NCBI RefSeq assembly: GCF_018130785.1
Contig: NZ_JAFCJT010000002.1
Coordinates: 1-64,000 of the forward strand
DNA length: 64,000 nucleotides
Direction: 5' to 3'
Origin: Bradyrhizobium liaoningense
Lineage (GTDB): Bacteria > Pseudomonadota > Alphaproteobacteria > Rhizobiales > Xanthobacteraceae
Below the pieces are notes generated by a model. That model worked only from the letters and a program-made list of their open reading frames with translations. It did not search any database and was not told the origin of the DNA. This document shows, in pieces, positions 9,014 through 20,036 of the stretch; within the stretch, counting starts at the first letter, position 1, and the number at the start of each line of letters is the position of its first letter. The position numbers were made by a program, and so were the translations under genes.

Positions 9014-9739
9014 ATGACCCTGATCGCCGGCGCCATCGCCGTTATCACGCTTTATCTGCTGCTCCAGATGTTCCGCTCCGCCAATCCGGCGGTGCTGGCG
9101 CGTACCATCAAGTTCGGCGGCGGCGTGTTGGCGCTCGCGGTCGCAGCGTTCACGGGCCTGCGGGGCGAATTGGCGGTGGCGATCCCGCTCGGGATTTTCG
9201 GCGCCGGACTCCTGGGTTGGACGCCATTGGCGAATGCCGGCTTCGGCAATATCGGCGGGCTGTTCGGCGGTGGCGCAACGCGCCCGTCCGGACAGGCCTC
9301 GCGCGTACGCTCGCAATTCCTGGACATGCGGCTCGACCACGATTCGGGCCAGCTCGCGGGCCAGATCGTCGCCGGCCCTCACGCGGGGCGCAATCTCGAC
9401 GAGTTCGATCTCGCCGGCCTGCTGGCGATGGCCCCGGCGTTCGACGCCGAGAGCGTCGCCTTACTTGAAAGCTATCTGGACCGCCGGTTTCCCGCCTGGC
9501 GTCAGAACGCGCAGGGCGATGCGGCAGGGCGGCAGCGTCGCACGGCGCCGAGCGGCAAAATGACGGCGGAGGAAGCCTATCAGATCCTTGGCTTGCAGCC
9601 GGGCGCGGGACGTGACGACATCAGCAGGGCTCACAAGTCCCTGATGAAGAAACTCCATCCCGACCAAGGGGGCTCGACGTACCTCGCTGCCCGTGTAAAC
9701 GAGGCCAAGGATACTCTGCTTCGTACGCATAACGGCTAA
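9014..9739 (+). CDS. Membrane-anchored J-domain (DnaJ-like) protein
   Basis: A 241-residue type III J-protein. Hydrophobic segments lie at about 1-18 and 35-75, then a soluble region, and a C-terminal J domain begins at EEAYQILGLQPGA and contains the essential HPD at 215-217. That motif lets J domains stimulate DnaK. The layout (membrane N-terminus, J domain at the extreme C-terminus) resembles mitochondrial Tim14/Pam18 and its alphaproteobacterial relatives. It follows the VWA gene on the same strand. Confidence 0.88.
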   Translation: MTLIAGAIAVITLYLLLQMFRSANPAVLARTIKFGGGVLALAVAAFTGLRGELAVAIPLGIFGAGLLGWTPLANAGFGNIGGLFGGGATRPSGQASRVRSQFLDMRLDHDSGQLAGQIVAGPHAGRNLDEFDLAGLLAMAPAFDAESVALLESYLDRRFPAWRQNAQGDAAGRQRRTAPSGKMTAEEAYQILGLQPGAGRDDISRAHKSLMKKLHPDQGGSTYLAARVNEAKDTLLRTHNG

Positions 9740-9916
9740 CTCCGGCACCACGCTACAAACGCCCGTACCCGCGTGAGCTCCGCTTGCTCTGTTTGCCGTC
9801 GCCCCGATGCCCGCCCTTGTCGGCGTGGTCGATCTCTTGAGTAAAAATTTAACCGTAAATTGTTGACGAGAAGTTGTCGGGGAACTGACTTTGCGCGACC
9901 CGCGTCCCCAAAACAA

Positions 9917-9943
9917 AAATGCCCGCGCAAGGCGCGGGCATTT
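9917..9943 (-). terminator. Rho-independent terminator of the carboxypeptidase gene
   Basis: An 8-base perfect stem GCCCGCGC / GCGCGGGC with a three-base loop is followed, on the minus strand, by ATTTTTGTTTT. It lies about 20 bases past the stop of the carboxypeptidase gene. Confidence 0.85.
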
Positions 9944-9964
9944 CGATTTGAGCGGTGCGTCAGA

Positions 9965-11791
9965 TCAGTTGCGGACGGTGATGCAGGAGATGTCGGCGCG
10001 CTTCAGGGCGCGGCAGACGGCTTCGGCCTGGTCCCGCTCAAGCCCGGCGAAGCGGGCCCGGTAAAGCTTGCGATTGTCCTTGGCGAGGACCGGCTCGGTG
10101 AACGGGTCGGCCTTGCTGAGCAGGCCGCGGGCCGAGCTGCGCGCGGCATCGATGCGCTGCTGGGCTTCGTTCTCGCTCTCGAGCGCGCCGACCTGGACGA
10201 TCCAGCCGCTATGGGTGACGGCCGGCTTGGTGGTGGCGCTCATCTGGATCGGCTGCGGCGCGGGATCGGCTGAAGCGAGCTTCGCGGCCGCCGGAGCGGG
10301 CGCGGCGGCCGGCAGCACGCCCAGGATGCCATTGCCGGTGCCGAAGCCCGCCGGCTGACGGGGCATCTCGGTGCGGGCGATCTCGGCCTTCGGCGCTTCC
10401 GGCTGGCTCGCCATCTCGGGCTTGTTGATGAGATCGGCCCGGGCGACCACGGCGCCCGAGGTTTCCGCGACGTCGGAGCGGGCCGCAATCGTGCTGGTGA
10501 CTTGCGGTGCGACCTGGGCCGGGGCGGCGGACGCGACCTTCACTGCGCCGGCCTTGACCTGGACGGTCTTGACCCGGACCGGCTTCATCGGCTCGGACGA
10601 GCCGGGGATGATCGAGAGCGGCTGGCTCGAGATCACGCCATTGGTGAGCGGCGCGGGCTCGATCTTGGATTCAGTCGGCCGAGCCTCGGGCTTGGGCTGA
10701 GCGGGCGGCATCGCGGCCGTCGCAGCTGCGAGCGCCGACAGACGCGAGGCGAGACGCGACGGGGCAGCCTCGGGAGCGGGGGCGGCGGCGGCTTGAACCT
10801 GCGGGGCCGCGCGGGCCGGGGTATCCGACGCATCGGCGACCTCGACGCTGGCATCTGAGCCGTTGCGCTCGGTGACCGCGACAACGGTGTGGGTGGTCGC
10901 GCCCTTGTCGAGGTTCTCGGCGAGCAGGTTGCGCATGATGGCATCGCGCGAGCCGCCGCTGCGGCCGCCCAGCACCACGCCGATCAGGTGGCGGTTGCCG
11001 CGGCGCATCGAGGTCACGAGGTTGAAGCCGGAGGCGCGGGTGTAGCCGGTCTTGATGCCGTCTACGCCCTCGACGCTGCCGAGCAGGTGGTTGTGGTTGC
11101 GGATGGACTGTCCGCGCCAATTGAACGTCGAGGTCGCGAAATAGCGATAGTAGCGCGGGAAGCGCTCCTGGATGGCGCGGCCGAGCGTGGCTTGGTCGCG
11201 CGCCGTCGTAACCTGCTCGTCGTTGGGAAGGCCGTTCGCGTTGCGGTAGACCGTCCTGGACATGCCGAGCGAGCGCGCCTTGCGCGTCATCATCTGGGCG
11301 AAGTCGTCCTCGTCACCGGCGATCGCTTCCGCGATCACAACGGCTGCATCGTTGGCCGAGCGGGTGACCAGACCTTTGATCGCGTCCTCGACGCGGATGG
11401 TCTGGCCGGCGCGCAGATTGAGCTTGGTCGGATCCTGATCGGCGGCGTGCTGCGATACCGGCATCTCGGTATCGAGCTTCATCTTGCCGGACTCCAGACG
11501 CTCGAACAGCAGATAGAGCGTCATGATCTTGGTCAGCGAAGCGGGATGGCGGATCCCGTCGGGGCTCGTTGCCTGGAGCACCGAGCCGGAATTGCCGTCG
11601 ACGATGATCGATGCGAATTTCGGACTGGAACTCTCGGACACATCGCGCTGCACCCGGTGGTGCGCGTATTGGCGGCGGTGACGCCGTGCCTCGGCAGCAT
11701 CGGTGGTGAAGATGACTGCGGTGGTGACCGCAAGAAGCCCGAAAACGCCAACCCGCGCCAAGCGCGAGGAAGACAAGTTTTTACGAAGCAT
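9965..11791 (-). CDS. D-alanyl-D-alanine carboxypeptidase with SPOR domain
   Basis: A 608-residue penicillin-binding peptidase (S11 family) that trims the terminal D-Ala of peptidoglycan stem peptides in the periplasm. A signal or anchor spans about residues 12-34. The catalytic motifs are SLTK (85-88), SAN (145-147) and KTG (247-249). A long Ala/Pro-rich linker (about 310-525) leads to a C-terminal SPOR domain (about 530-608), which binds denuded glycan at the septum. Typical DacA-type enzymes are about 390 residues; the linker plus SPOR is the extra. Likely acts at division. Confidence 0.95.
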   Translation of the reverse strand: MLRKNLSSSRLARVGVFGLLAVTTAVIFTTDAAEARRHRRQYAHHRVQRDVSESSSPKFASIIVDGNSGSVLQATSPDGIRHPASLTKIMTLYLLFERLESGKMKLDTEMPVSQHAADQDPTKLNLRAGQTIRVEDAIKGLVTRSANDAAVVIAEAIAGDEDDFAQMMTRKARSLGMSRTVYRNANGLPNDEQVTTARDQATLGRAIQERFPRYYRYFATSTFNWRGQSIRNHNHLLGSVEGVDGIKTGYTRASGFNLVTSMRRGNRHLIGVVLGGRSGGSRDAIMRNLLAENLDKGATTHTVVAVTERNGSDASVEVADASDTPARAAPQVQAAAAPAPEAAPSRLASRLSALAAATAAMPPAQPKPEARPTESKIEPAPLTNGVISSQPLSIIPGSSEPMKPVRVKTVQVKAGAVKVASAAPAQVAPQVTSTIAARSDVAETSGAVVARADLINKPEMASQPEAPKAEIARTEMPRQPAGFGTGNGILGVLPAAAPAPAAAKLASADPAPQPIQMSATTKPAVTHSGWIVQVGALESENEAQQRIDAARSSARGLLSKADPFTEPVLAKDNRKLYRARFAGLERDQAEAVCRALKRADISCITVRN

Positions 11792-12073
11792 GAAACCCCG
11801 TCCCCGTTTCTGACTTGATCACCGGCCCGTGAGGCGAAATTGTGCCCACCGGACCCGGGATCATTACCTGCTCAGGCTGTCCCTCCGCTGGCGTTCGCTG
11901 CGGGGGACGTTGGGCCTGAGCCGCTGTTCTGGCTAAGGTGGTGTTCTCAAACGGCTTTTGACCGTTCGCGGAAGATGAACACTCCAGGGAATCAGGGTAG
12001 GGGTCTGCGGTTTCCAAAAGCTTAAGGAACCCTTGCGGGAAACCCCGGGAATCTCCGCGACTTGCATCTAATT

Positions 12074-12118
12074 TTGTGCGCCGCACAAGATTCTTGACTT
12101 TTTTGTGCGTTGCACTAA
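12074..12118. promoter_or_regulatory. Two palindromic boxes before the phasin gene, probable PhaR operator
   Basis: TTGTGCGCCGCACAA (12074-12088) is a perfect palindrome around one base. A second, imperfect box TTGTGCGTTGCACTAA lies at 12103-12118, with a ttcttgact -35-like stretch between them. They sit 61-105 bases before the phasin ATG. PhaR represses phasin genes in many PHA-making bacteria through TGC/GCA-rich sites; the assignment here is by analogy. Confidence 0.65.
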
Positions 12119-12178
12119 TTTTGGGCGGAGTCAGGGAGCCGGGGCTTCCGGACGAGAGCCAGGGAAAAGGATTCCGAA

Positions 12179-12517
12179 ATGTTCAAGGTTGAAGACTTTC
12201 AGAGCTACGGGAAAGAGCAGTTCGAGCAGTGCGTTGCTTCCGCGACCTCTGTGCAGCATGGCCTCCAGGCGATCGCCAGCGCGTATGGCGACTACACCAA
12301 GAAGTCGTTCGAAGACACCAAGTCGTTCGTCGAGAAGCTTTCCGGCGTGAAGTCGCTGGACAAGGCCGTGGAAGCGCAGACCGACTTCGCCCGTTCCAGC
12401 TACGAGACCTTCGTTGCGGAATCGCAGAAGATCGCCGGCCTCTACAGCGACCTCGCCAAGCAGGCGTTCAAGCCGGTCGAGACCATCGTGTCGAAGTTCA
12501 CCCCGGCCGCCAACTAA
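12179..12517 (+). CDS. Phasin family protein
   Basis: A 112-residue phasin, the amphipathic protein that coats polyhydroxyalkanoate granules. The sequence is all helical, with no Pro in the core, and has typical pieces: FKVEDFQSYGKEQFEQC, SYETFVAESQKIAGLYSDLAKQAFKPVE. Length is that of the short rhizobial phasins. A GGGAAAAGG region precedes the ATG. Two palindromic boxes lie upstream and a strong terminator follows, so it is a single-gene transcript. Alternative: a phasin-like stress protein not on granules. Confidence 0.92.
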   Translation: MFKVEDFQSYGKEQFEQCVASATSVQHGLQAIASAYGDYTKKSFEDTKSFVEKLSGVKSLDKAVEAQTDFARSSYETFVAESQKIAGLYSDLAKQAFKPVETIVSKFTPAAN

Positions 12518-12540
12518 CGTTCTCTGGACGTCCTGGAATC

Positions 12541-12571
12541 AAAAAGCCCGGCTGATCCAGCCGGGCTTTTT
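12541..12571. terminator. Bidirectional terminator between phasin and TadG-like genes
   Basis: AAAAAGCCCGGCT and AGCCGGGCTTTTT form a 13-base perfect stem with a five-base loop. A-run and T-run on both sides mean it can end both convergent genes. Confidence 0.92.
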
Positions 12572-12595
12572 CGTTTGTGCGATAGGAGGCTCGGA

Positions 12596-14263
12596 TTATT
12601 TCGCGACGCGCAGCTTGGAGATCTGCGTGAGGATGTTCTTGAATGCGTCGGACGTGTCGGACGCCTTCGTGATCATCTGGAAATTACCGTCGGTTGCGCA
12701 GTCCTGCAGCACTTGGGATTTTGGGTCCTTGTTGCTGATGTTGACCTGGATCGTGAAGATCGTGACCGGGTTCGTCTTGTCGCCCTTGACGTTCTGACAG
12801 AGGATCTCCTGGCGGTCGTCGATGCTGGACTGCGACGTGCTCCAGCGGTTCTGGGTGTTCAAGCCGTCGGACAGCAGCACGATATAGTCCTTGTAGACGT
12901 AGTCGTTGGCCTTGGGCGGAGCAGCGATCGGCCCATTGGTCGTGCTCAGGGATTGCCACCCCCAGGCCAGGCCTATGGACTGGTTGGTATTGCCGCTCGG
13001 AGACATGGCCGTGATCTGGTCCTTGAGCTTCTGCCACTGATTGCTCATCGGAAACACTGTGCCTGAAAGACAGCCGGACCACTGCTCTGCATAGAATTGC
13101 GAGGAGGGGCTTGCGCTGCTCGAGCCCGGTGCGGTGTTCTTGGTATCGTAGTCCTGATCGCGATCGTTGACGCAGCCGGTCCAGGTGCTGCGCGCGGGGG
13201 CGGCTGCGGCCGTCGCCGCGGTGCCATCGCCGCGCCAGAGGTGGCAGATCTTGCTTGAGCCGCTGCCGGTGCAGGTGCAGGCCGTGTTCGATCCGCAGCT
13301 TGCGCTCGAGCCGGTGACGGTGGTGTAGCAACCGTTGTAGTAGATGCCGGTCTTGCCCGCGCGTTGTTTGCCACTGTCGATGCTGGGGCAGATATACCCG
13401 GCATAGGTGCCGCTCAACGGTATTTTGCTGACACCGTTGGCGCCGCTCAACGTCGCCGGCCGGTCCATGCAGGTGAATCCCTGGCTGTTGTTCGTGAACG
13501 GGCAATCTGATCCGCCGACGGCGGAATTGAAGCTGTTGGACTTGTTGTTGACAAGGATCGGCGGCTCACCCTCCCACTCGGTCCAATTCAGCCACGACGC
13601 ACTGAGATTGCTGGTGCCGTTGGTGGTGCCGACGTTAACGTCCTTCGAGAACGGAACGATCGAGATGTAAACGTCTCCGGTCTGCTTGTTGTAGGTGGAC
13701 AGCGTGTCGATCATGTCCTTGGCCGCGCTCTGCATGGCGCTCATCTTGCCGTTTGAGGCCATCGATCCCGTATTGTCCAGGACCATCGCCACCCGCATGC
13801 GGGTGTTTCCCCATGCCGAGGTCGAGCTCGCGCTGAACCCAAGCGTCGGATAGCCGGCAATCCTCATGAAGTCGGTCGGCAAGCTGCCAGACCCGGTGAC
13901 GAGAATGTTCGAGATCCCGTTGGAGTCCTTGGGCGTGTAGCTGGCGTGGATGTTGGCTGTGTCCACCGAGCCGGCGCGGCCGGTGTAGAGGCCGTTGAAG
14001 TATGATTTTGTCTTGGTGTCGATGTCGGATTCCGTGATCGTGCCGCTGGTCAGGTCTTTGGAGACCATCAGGGCCGCCGAATCCAGCGCGACCTGTAGCG
14101 AGGTGCGCGCCTGGGCGGCGCGGCTATAATCGATCGCAGCGCCGACGAAGCCCAGCACCGGGACCAGTGCGATGGCGAAGATTACGGCGATATTGCCTTG
14201 CTCGGCACCGGCAAAGCGGGCGAGCTGTCGACCGATCCGGCTGACAACGGGCAGGCGAAACAT
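12596..14263 (-). CDS. TadG-like pilus assembly protein with VWA domain
   Basis: A 555-residue protein. The N-terminus has the TadE/TadG-like segment (EQGNIAVIFAIALVPVLGF, membrane span about 23-45) followed by an IDYSRAAQART-type helix. A VWA domain starts at MVLDNTGS (Asp163, Thr165, Ser167) and reaches the C-terminus. Within it lies an insertion of about 170 residues rich in Cys, Ser and Gly (eight or more cysteines). TadG-type proteins sit at the Flp/Tad pilus machinery in the envelope, but no other tad gene is nearby. Start at 14263 chosen because the upstream frame lacks family features. Confidence 0.88.
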   Translation of the reverse strand: MFRLPVVSRIGRQLARFAGAEQGNIAVIFAIALVPVLGFVGAAIDYSRAAQARTSLQVALDSAALMVSKDLTSGTITESDIDTKTKSYFNGLYTGRAGSVDTANIHASYTPKDSNGISNILVTGSGSLPTDFMRIAGYPTLGFSASSTSAWGNTRMRVAMVLDNTGSMASNGKMSAMQSAAKDMIDTLSTYNKQTGDVYISIVPFSKDVNVGTTNGTSNLSASWLNWTEWEGEPPILVNNKSNSFNSAVGGSDCPFTNNSQGFTCMDRPATLSGANGVSKIPLSGTYAGYICPSIDSGKQRAGKTGIYYNGCYTTVTGSSASCGSNTACTCTGSGSSKICHLWRGDGTAATAAAAPARSTWTGCVNDRDQDYDTKNTAPGSSSASPSSQFYAEQWSGCLSGTVFPMSNQWQKLKDQITAMSPSGNTNQSIGLAWGWQSLSTTNGPIAAPPKANDYVYKDYIVLLSDGLNTQNRWSTSQSSIDDRQEILCQNVKGDKTNPVTIFTIQVNISNKDPKSQVLQDCATDGNFQMITKASDTSDAFKNILTQISKLRVAK

Positions 14264-14749
14264 GGCGATCCCCGAGATCTGTGATTTTGCCCGATTTGAC
14301 CCCAGCCGATTGAACGGCAGGTAAATTGGACCGTAGAAAACCGGAGGTAACCCGCGCGAAACCGCCGCTGTTGCCCTAACGGCCGGGTTCCTGGTCAAGA
14401 TGTTCTAAACGGTGGAAGCGGAAATTTTTGTCAAATCGGTCTGGATTGATTAACCTCGGTCGGGATCGCCCGGACCGGGAATCGGGACTGCCTCGGCCAT
14501 ATCGGCCAGACCGTTGCACGCTTGCGGCGAGCCGGGGGCGGGCCCATATTCCCTACAATCGATCCGGGCTTGACTGGACCGGTTGGAAGCGGCGATCCAA
14601 CAAGGCGGCCTGCCCGTGCGAAGCTCCCAAGGGCGGGGCCGCGCGGCTGACCGTCACTCGCTTCCGTGGGGAATTTGAACGCCTGAGCCATGCCGCACCT
14701 GACTTCCAGACTAGACCTGTCCGCGCCAGCCGCTGCCCACGCTCCTCGC

Positions 14750-15082
14750 ATGAGCAATGACGAGAACCGTTCGGGCGGACCGACGGGGCCGAATACGTCT
14801 GTCATCACCAAGGTCAAACCGAAGACCAAGCGGCCGAACCTGTATCGCGTGCTGATCCTGAACGACGACTACACGCCGATGGAATTCGTTGTCCATGTGC
14901 TGGAGAAGTTCTTCCAGAAGGACGTCGAGGCCGCGACCAAGATCATGCTGCACGTCCATCATCACGGCATCGGCGAGTGCGGCGTGTTCACCTACGAGAT
15001 CGCCGAGACCAAGGTGACGCAGGTGATGGATTTCGCCCGCAAGCACCAGCATCCGCTGCAATGCGTGATGGAGAAGAAATAA
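14750..15082 (+). CDS. clpS: ATP-dependent Clp protease adaptor ClpS
   Basis: ClpS delivers N-degron substrates to ClpAP. The 110-residue form contains the full core: the flexible N-terminal arm, [20 protein letters not shown] (the Asn-Asp-Asp pocket residues), the [19 protein letters not shown] strand and the CVMEKK end. The open frame runs back to an ATG at 14690, which adds 20 residues; neither start has a clear Shine-Dalgarno, and I prefer MSNDENR as the customary family start. clpA follows 287 bases downstream, the usual pairing. Confidence 0.95.
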   Translation: MSNDENRSGGPTGPNTSVITKVKPKTKRPNLYRVLILNDDYTPMEFVVHVLEKFFQKDVEAATKIMLHVHHHGIGECGVFTYEIAETKVTQVMDFARKHQHPLQCVMEKK

Positions 15083-15369
15083 TACATCCCGCGGCGCGTT
15101 TCGCAGACGGTCTTTGCGCATGCCGCAGTGTGATCGTCGCGTGATGTCTGCGCGATGTCCGTTTCGGCCGACCGGCGTGCGAAAATCTGTCTCCGCGCCG
15201 ATCCCGCCCAAGTCGGAACGGGTTTTGCATCGAAATTGCGGCAGGCATGTAGCCGACGAGTCGCGGAACCGGTCTTTCGCCGCGATCTTGTATAACTATA
15301 TGTGACAAAGGTTGTTGTTGCCTGACCGGGCGATGGCGATCATGATGGTGGGGGCCATAGAGGACGCGA

Positions 15370-17784
<2,415 letters not shown>

Positions 17785-17807
17785 TCTACGTGTGATGAAT
17801 TGAAAAG

Positions 17808-17832
17808 GCCGGCTGAAAAGCCGGCTTTTTTG
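17808..17832 (+). terminator. Rho-independent terminator of clpA
   Basis: A 7-base stem GCCGGCT / AGCCGGC with a GAAA loop is followed by TTTTTT, 24 bases past the clpA stop. Confidence 0.9.
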
Positions 17833-17854
17833 TTTGCGTGGCAGTTGCGAGGCG

Positions 17855-18313
17855 CTAGGTGCCGGTGTCGGGCGCAGGCGCCGCCGGCGGCCGAGGTTTC
17901 TTCGGCGCGGGTGGCCGTGCGTGGGCAGGAGCTGACGGCTGCATGGTCACGATGACAGGATTCGGCTTGTGATCGGTTGCCGCGCCGGTGGCAGCATCGA
18001 CGCCCATGCCGACGACACCGCCGAGCAAAAGATTTCCCGCGAAGCCGGCGGCGCCGGAGGTCGGTATGTCCCGGCTGAGCGGCACGATCTGCGGTTCATA
18101 GCCTTCCTTCTGGAAGGTGATCGAGATGTCGGCGTTCCGCTTGACGACCACGGAGCAGGGCGTCGTGCAGGTGGTCGGAACTTCCATTCCGCTGACGACG
18201 GCTTCCACGCCCGACGGTGTCGATGAGATGCTGATGTTTTCGGTCGTGCCACGCGTGACAGACGCGCAGCCGCCCAGCATGACGCTGAGCGCCGCAATTC
18301 CAAATAAACGCAT
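17855..18313 (-). CDS. Small outer-membrane-type lipoprotein
   Basis: A 152-residue predicted lipoprotein. The signal peptide ends in a lipobox LGGC near residue 16, followed by ASVTRG. A beta-rich middle (SSTPSGVEAVVSG, CTTPCSVVVKRN, ITFQKEGYEPQIVPL) resembles PEGA-like repeats that interact with the cell surface. A Gly/Ala-rich stretch, VGMGVDAATGAATD, and a Pro-rich tail complete it. The frame is open to 18349, but the ATG at 18313 places the signal peptide correctly. Function unknown. It is convergent with clpA. Confidence 0.8.
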   Translation of the reverse strand: MRLFGIAALSVMLGGCASVTRGTTENISISSTPSGVEAVVSGMEVPTTCTTPCSVVVKRNADISITFQKEGYEPQIVPLSRDIPTSGAAGFAGNLLLGGVVGMGVDAATGAATDHKPNPVIVTMQPSAPAHARPPAPKKPRPPAAPAPDTGT

Positions 18314-18435
18314 GAAATGCCCCTTATTCCCCGCGTCAATGAAGCGCAACCGGAGCGGGAGGGCAATACGTCATTGGTCCAGATAGTTAAGCCACGCACA
18401 AGTTGCGCGCGAGGGCAGAAGAACCTGGGCGTGAG

Positions 18436-19857
18436 CTATTCGCCGCGCAGGCGCTGGTCGTCCTGCACCCGGACGTGCTCGGCGCCGCGCGCGCCCGCGG
18501 GGGACAGGCGCAGCATGCTCAGCACTGCACCGCACAGCGCAAATCCGACGCCGACAAGGAGCGCGATCCTGGTTCCCTCGGTCGGATAGCGGCCGAGCAG
18601 CAGCGCCACCAGCGCCGCGCCGGTGGTCTGGCCGAGCAGGCGGGCCGTGCCCAGCATGCCACTGGCGCCGCCGGCACGCTCGCGCGGGGCGGCTGCGATC
18701 ATGGTGCGGTTGTTGGGCGTCTGGAACAGGCCGAAGCCGGCGCCGGCTAGCGCCATGCGCCAGATCACGTCGAAGGGCGTCGGGGCCGCGGGCAGGAAGG
18801 CGAGCGCGCCGAGGCCGCAGGCGAACAGCGTGAGCCCGACGCCGCCGAGCAGGCCGGCCGGATAGCGCTCGACCAGGCGGCCGGCGAGCGGGGCCGCGAA
18901 CGCCACCGCGATCGGCCACGGCGTTATCAGTAGGCCCATGTGCACGGCTGAATACCCGAAGCGGCTCTGGAGGTAGAAGGGGATCGCGACGAAGGCCAGC
19001 ATCTGCCCGCAGAACGAGGCGATCGAGGTCGCAATCGACAGCGCGAACACCGGGATGCGCAACAGGTCGACCGGCAGGAGCGGCGAGGTCATGTGCGTTT
19101 CGCGATAGATCAGCAGCGCGCCTGCGACGATGGCGATCGCGAATTGAACGAGACAGGTGACGGCGGACTCGCCATGGCCGACGCTATCGATGGCCGCGAT
19201 GCCGACGCCGAAGGTGATTGCGGACAGCCCCGCGCTCTGCCAGTCGAAGGAATGGCTGGCGGGTTTTGTGTGCGGCAGGCTGCGCAGGCCGAGCACCAGT
19301 GTCACCGCACCGAGCGGGACGTTGATGGCGAACAGCCAGGGCCAGGTTCCGACCGCCAGGATGCCCGCGGCGAGCGTCGGGCCGACCGCGGCCGAGAAGG
19401 CGACCACGAGCGCGTTGATCCCGATGCCGCGGCCGAGTTGGCTGCGCGGATAGGTGAAGCGCACCAGCGCCGCGTTGACGCTCATGATGCCCGCCGCGCC
19501 GAACCCCTGGATGATGCGCGCGATCGTCAGCAGCGGCAGCGTATGGGCCAGCGCGCAGAATGCGGATGCAAGCGTGAACAGTACGAGCCCGGCCAGATAG
19601 ACGCGGCGATAACCGACGATCTCGCCAAGAGAAGCGAGCGGCAACAGTGAGATCGTGATCGCGAGCTGGTAGCCATTGACGATCCAGATCGAGAAGGCCG
19701 GGCTCGCATCGAGGTCGGCCGCGATCGTCGGCAGCGCCACGTTGGCGATAGCGCTGTCGACGACAGCCATGATGATGCCGAGCGCAATCGTCAGCACCGC
19801 CTGGTTGCGCTGCGGCTGCGGCAGGCCGTCGGCATGCTCGATCGGGGCAGACGACAT
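18436..19857 (-). CDS. MFS transporter, DHA2-type multidrug exporter
   Basis: About 473 residues with roughly 14 hydrophobic spans, the number usual for the DHA2 (EmrB/QacA) group of proton-driven drug exporters in the inner membrane. The first span contains VDSAIANVALPTIAADL, the motif that marks this group, and GEIVGYRRVYLAG corresponds to the loop 2-3 signature. The frame opens at 20010; in-frame starts at 19890 and 19857 are both possible, and neither has a well-spaced Shine-Dalgarno. Substrate unknown. It ends about 90 bases before the lipoprotein gene on the same strand. Confidence 0.88.
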   Translation of the reverse strand: MSSAPIEHADGLPQPQRNQAVLTIALGIIMAVVDSAIANVALPTIAADLDASPAFSIWIVNGYQLAITISLLPLASLGEIVGYRRVYLAGLVLFTLASAFCALAHTLPLLTIARIIQGFGAAGIMSVNAALVRFTYPRSQLGRGIGINALVVAFSAAVGPTLAAGILAVGTWPWLFAINVPLGAVTLVLGLRSLPHTKPASHSFDWQSAGLSAITFGVGIAAIDSVGHGESAVTCLVQFAIAIVAGALLIYRETHMTSPLLPVDLLRIPVFALSIATSIASFCGQMLAFVAIPFYLQSRFGYSAVHMGLLITPWPIAVAFAAPLAGRLVERYPAGLLGGVGLTLFACGLGALAFLPAAPTPFDVIWRMALAGAGFGLFQTPNNRTMIAAAPRERAGGASGMLGTARLLGQTTGAALVALLLGRYPTEGTRIALLVGVGFALCGAVLSMLRLSPAGARGAEHVRVQDDQRLRGE

Positions 19858-20036
19858 GATGGAGGCGAGCTTGATTCGAGCCGTGTTCATCTCCGGATTA
19901 GGAAATTGCAGAATGGATCGCAACCCGGCAGGACACGGACAGTTCCCGTGCGGCAAGCTCGCCCCCGACGCCGCGGCAGGGGTCGCGTGGCCCGGCTTGA
20001 TGCAGCTCAAGCCGGGGCGCGCTCAGCGTTCGCTTT

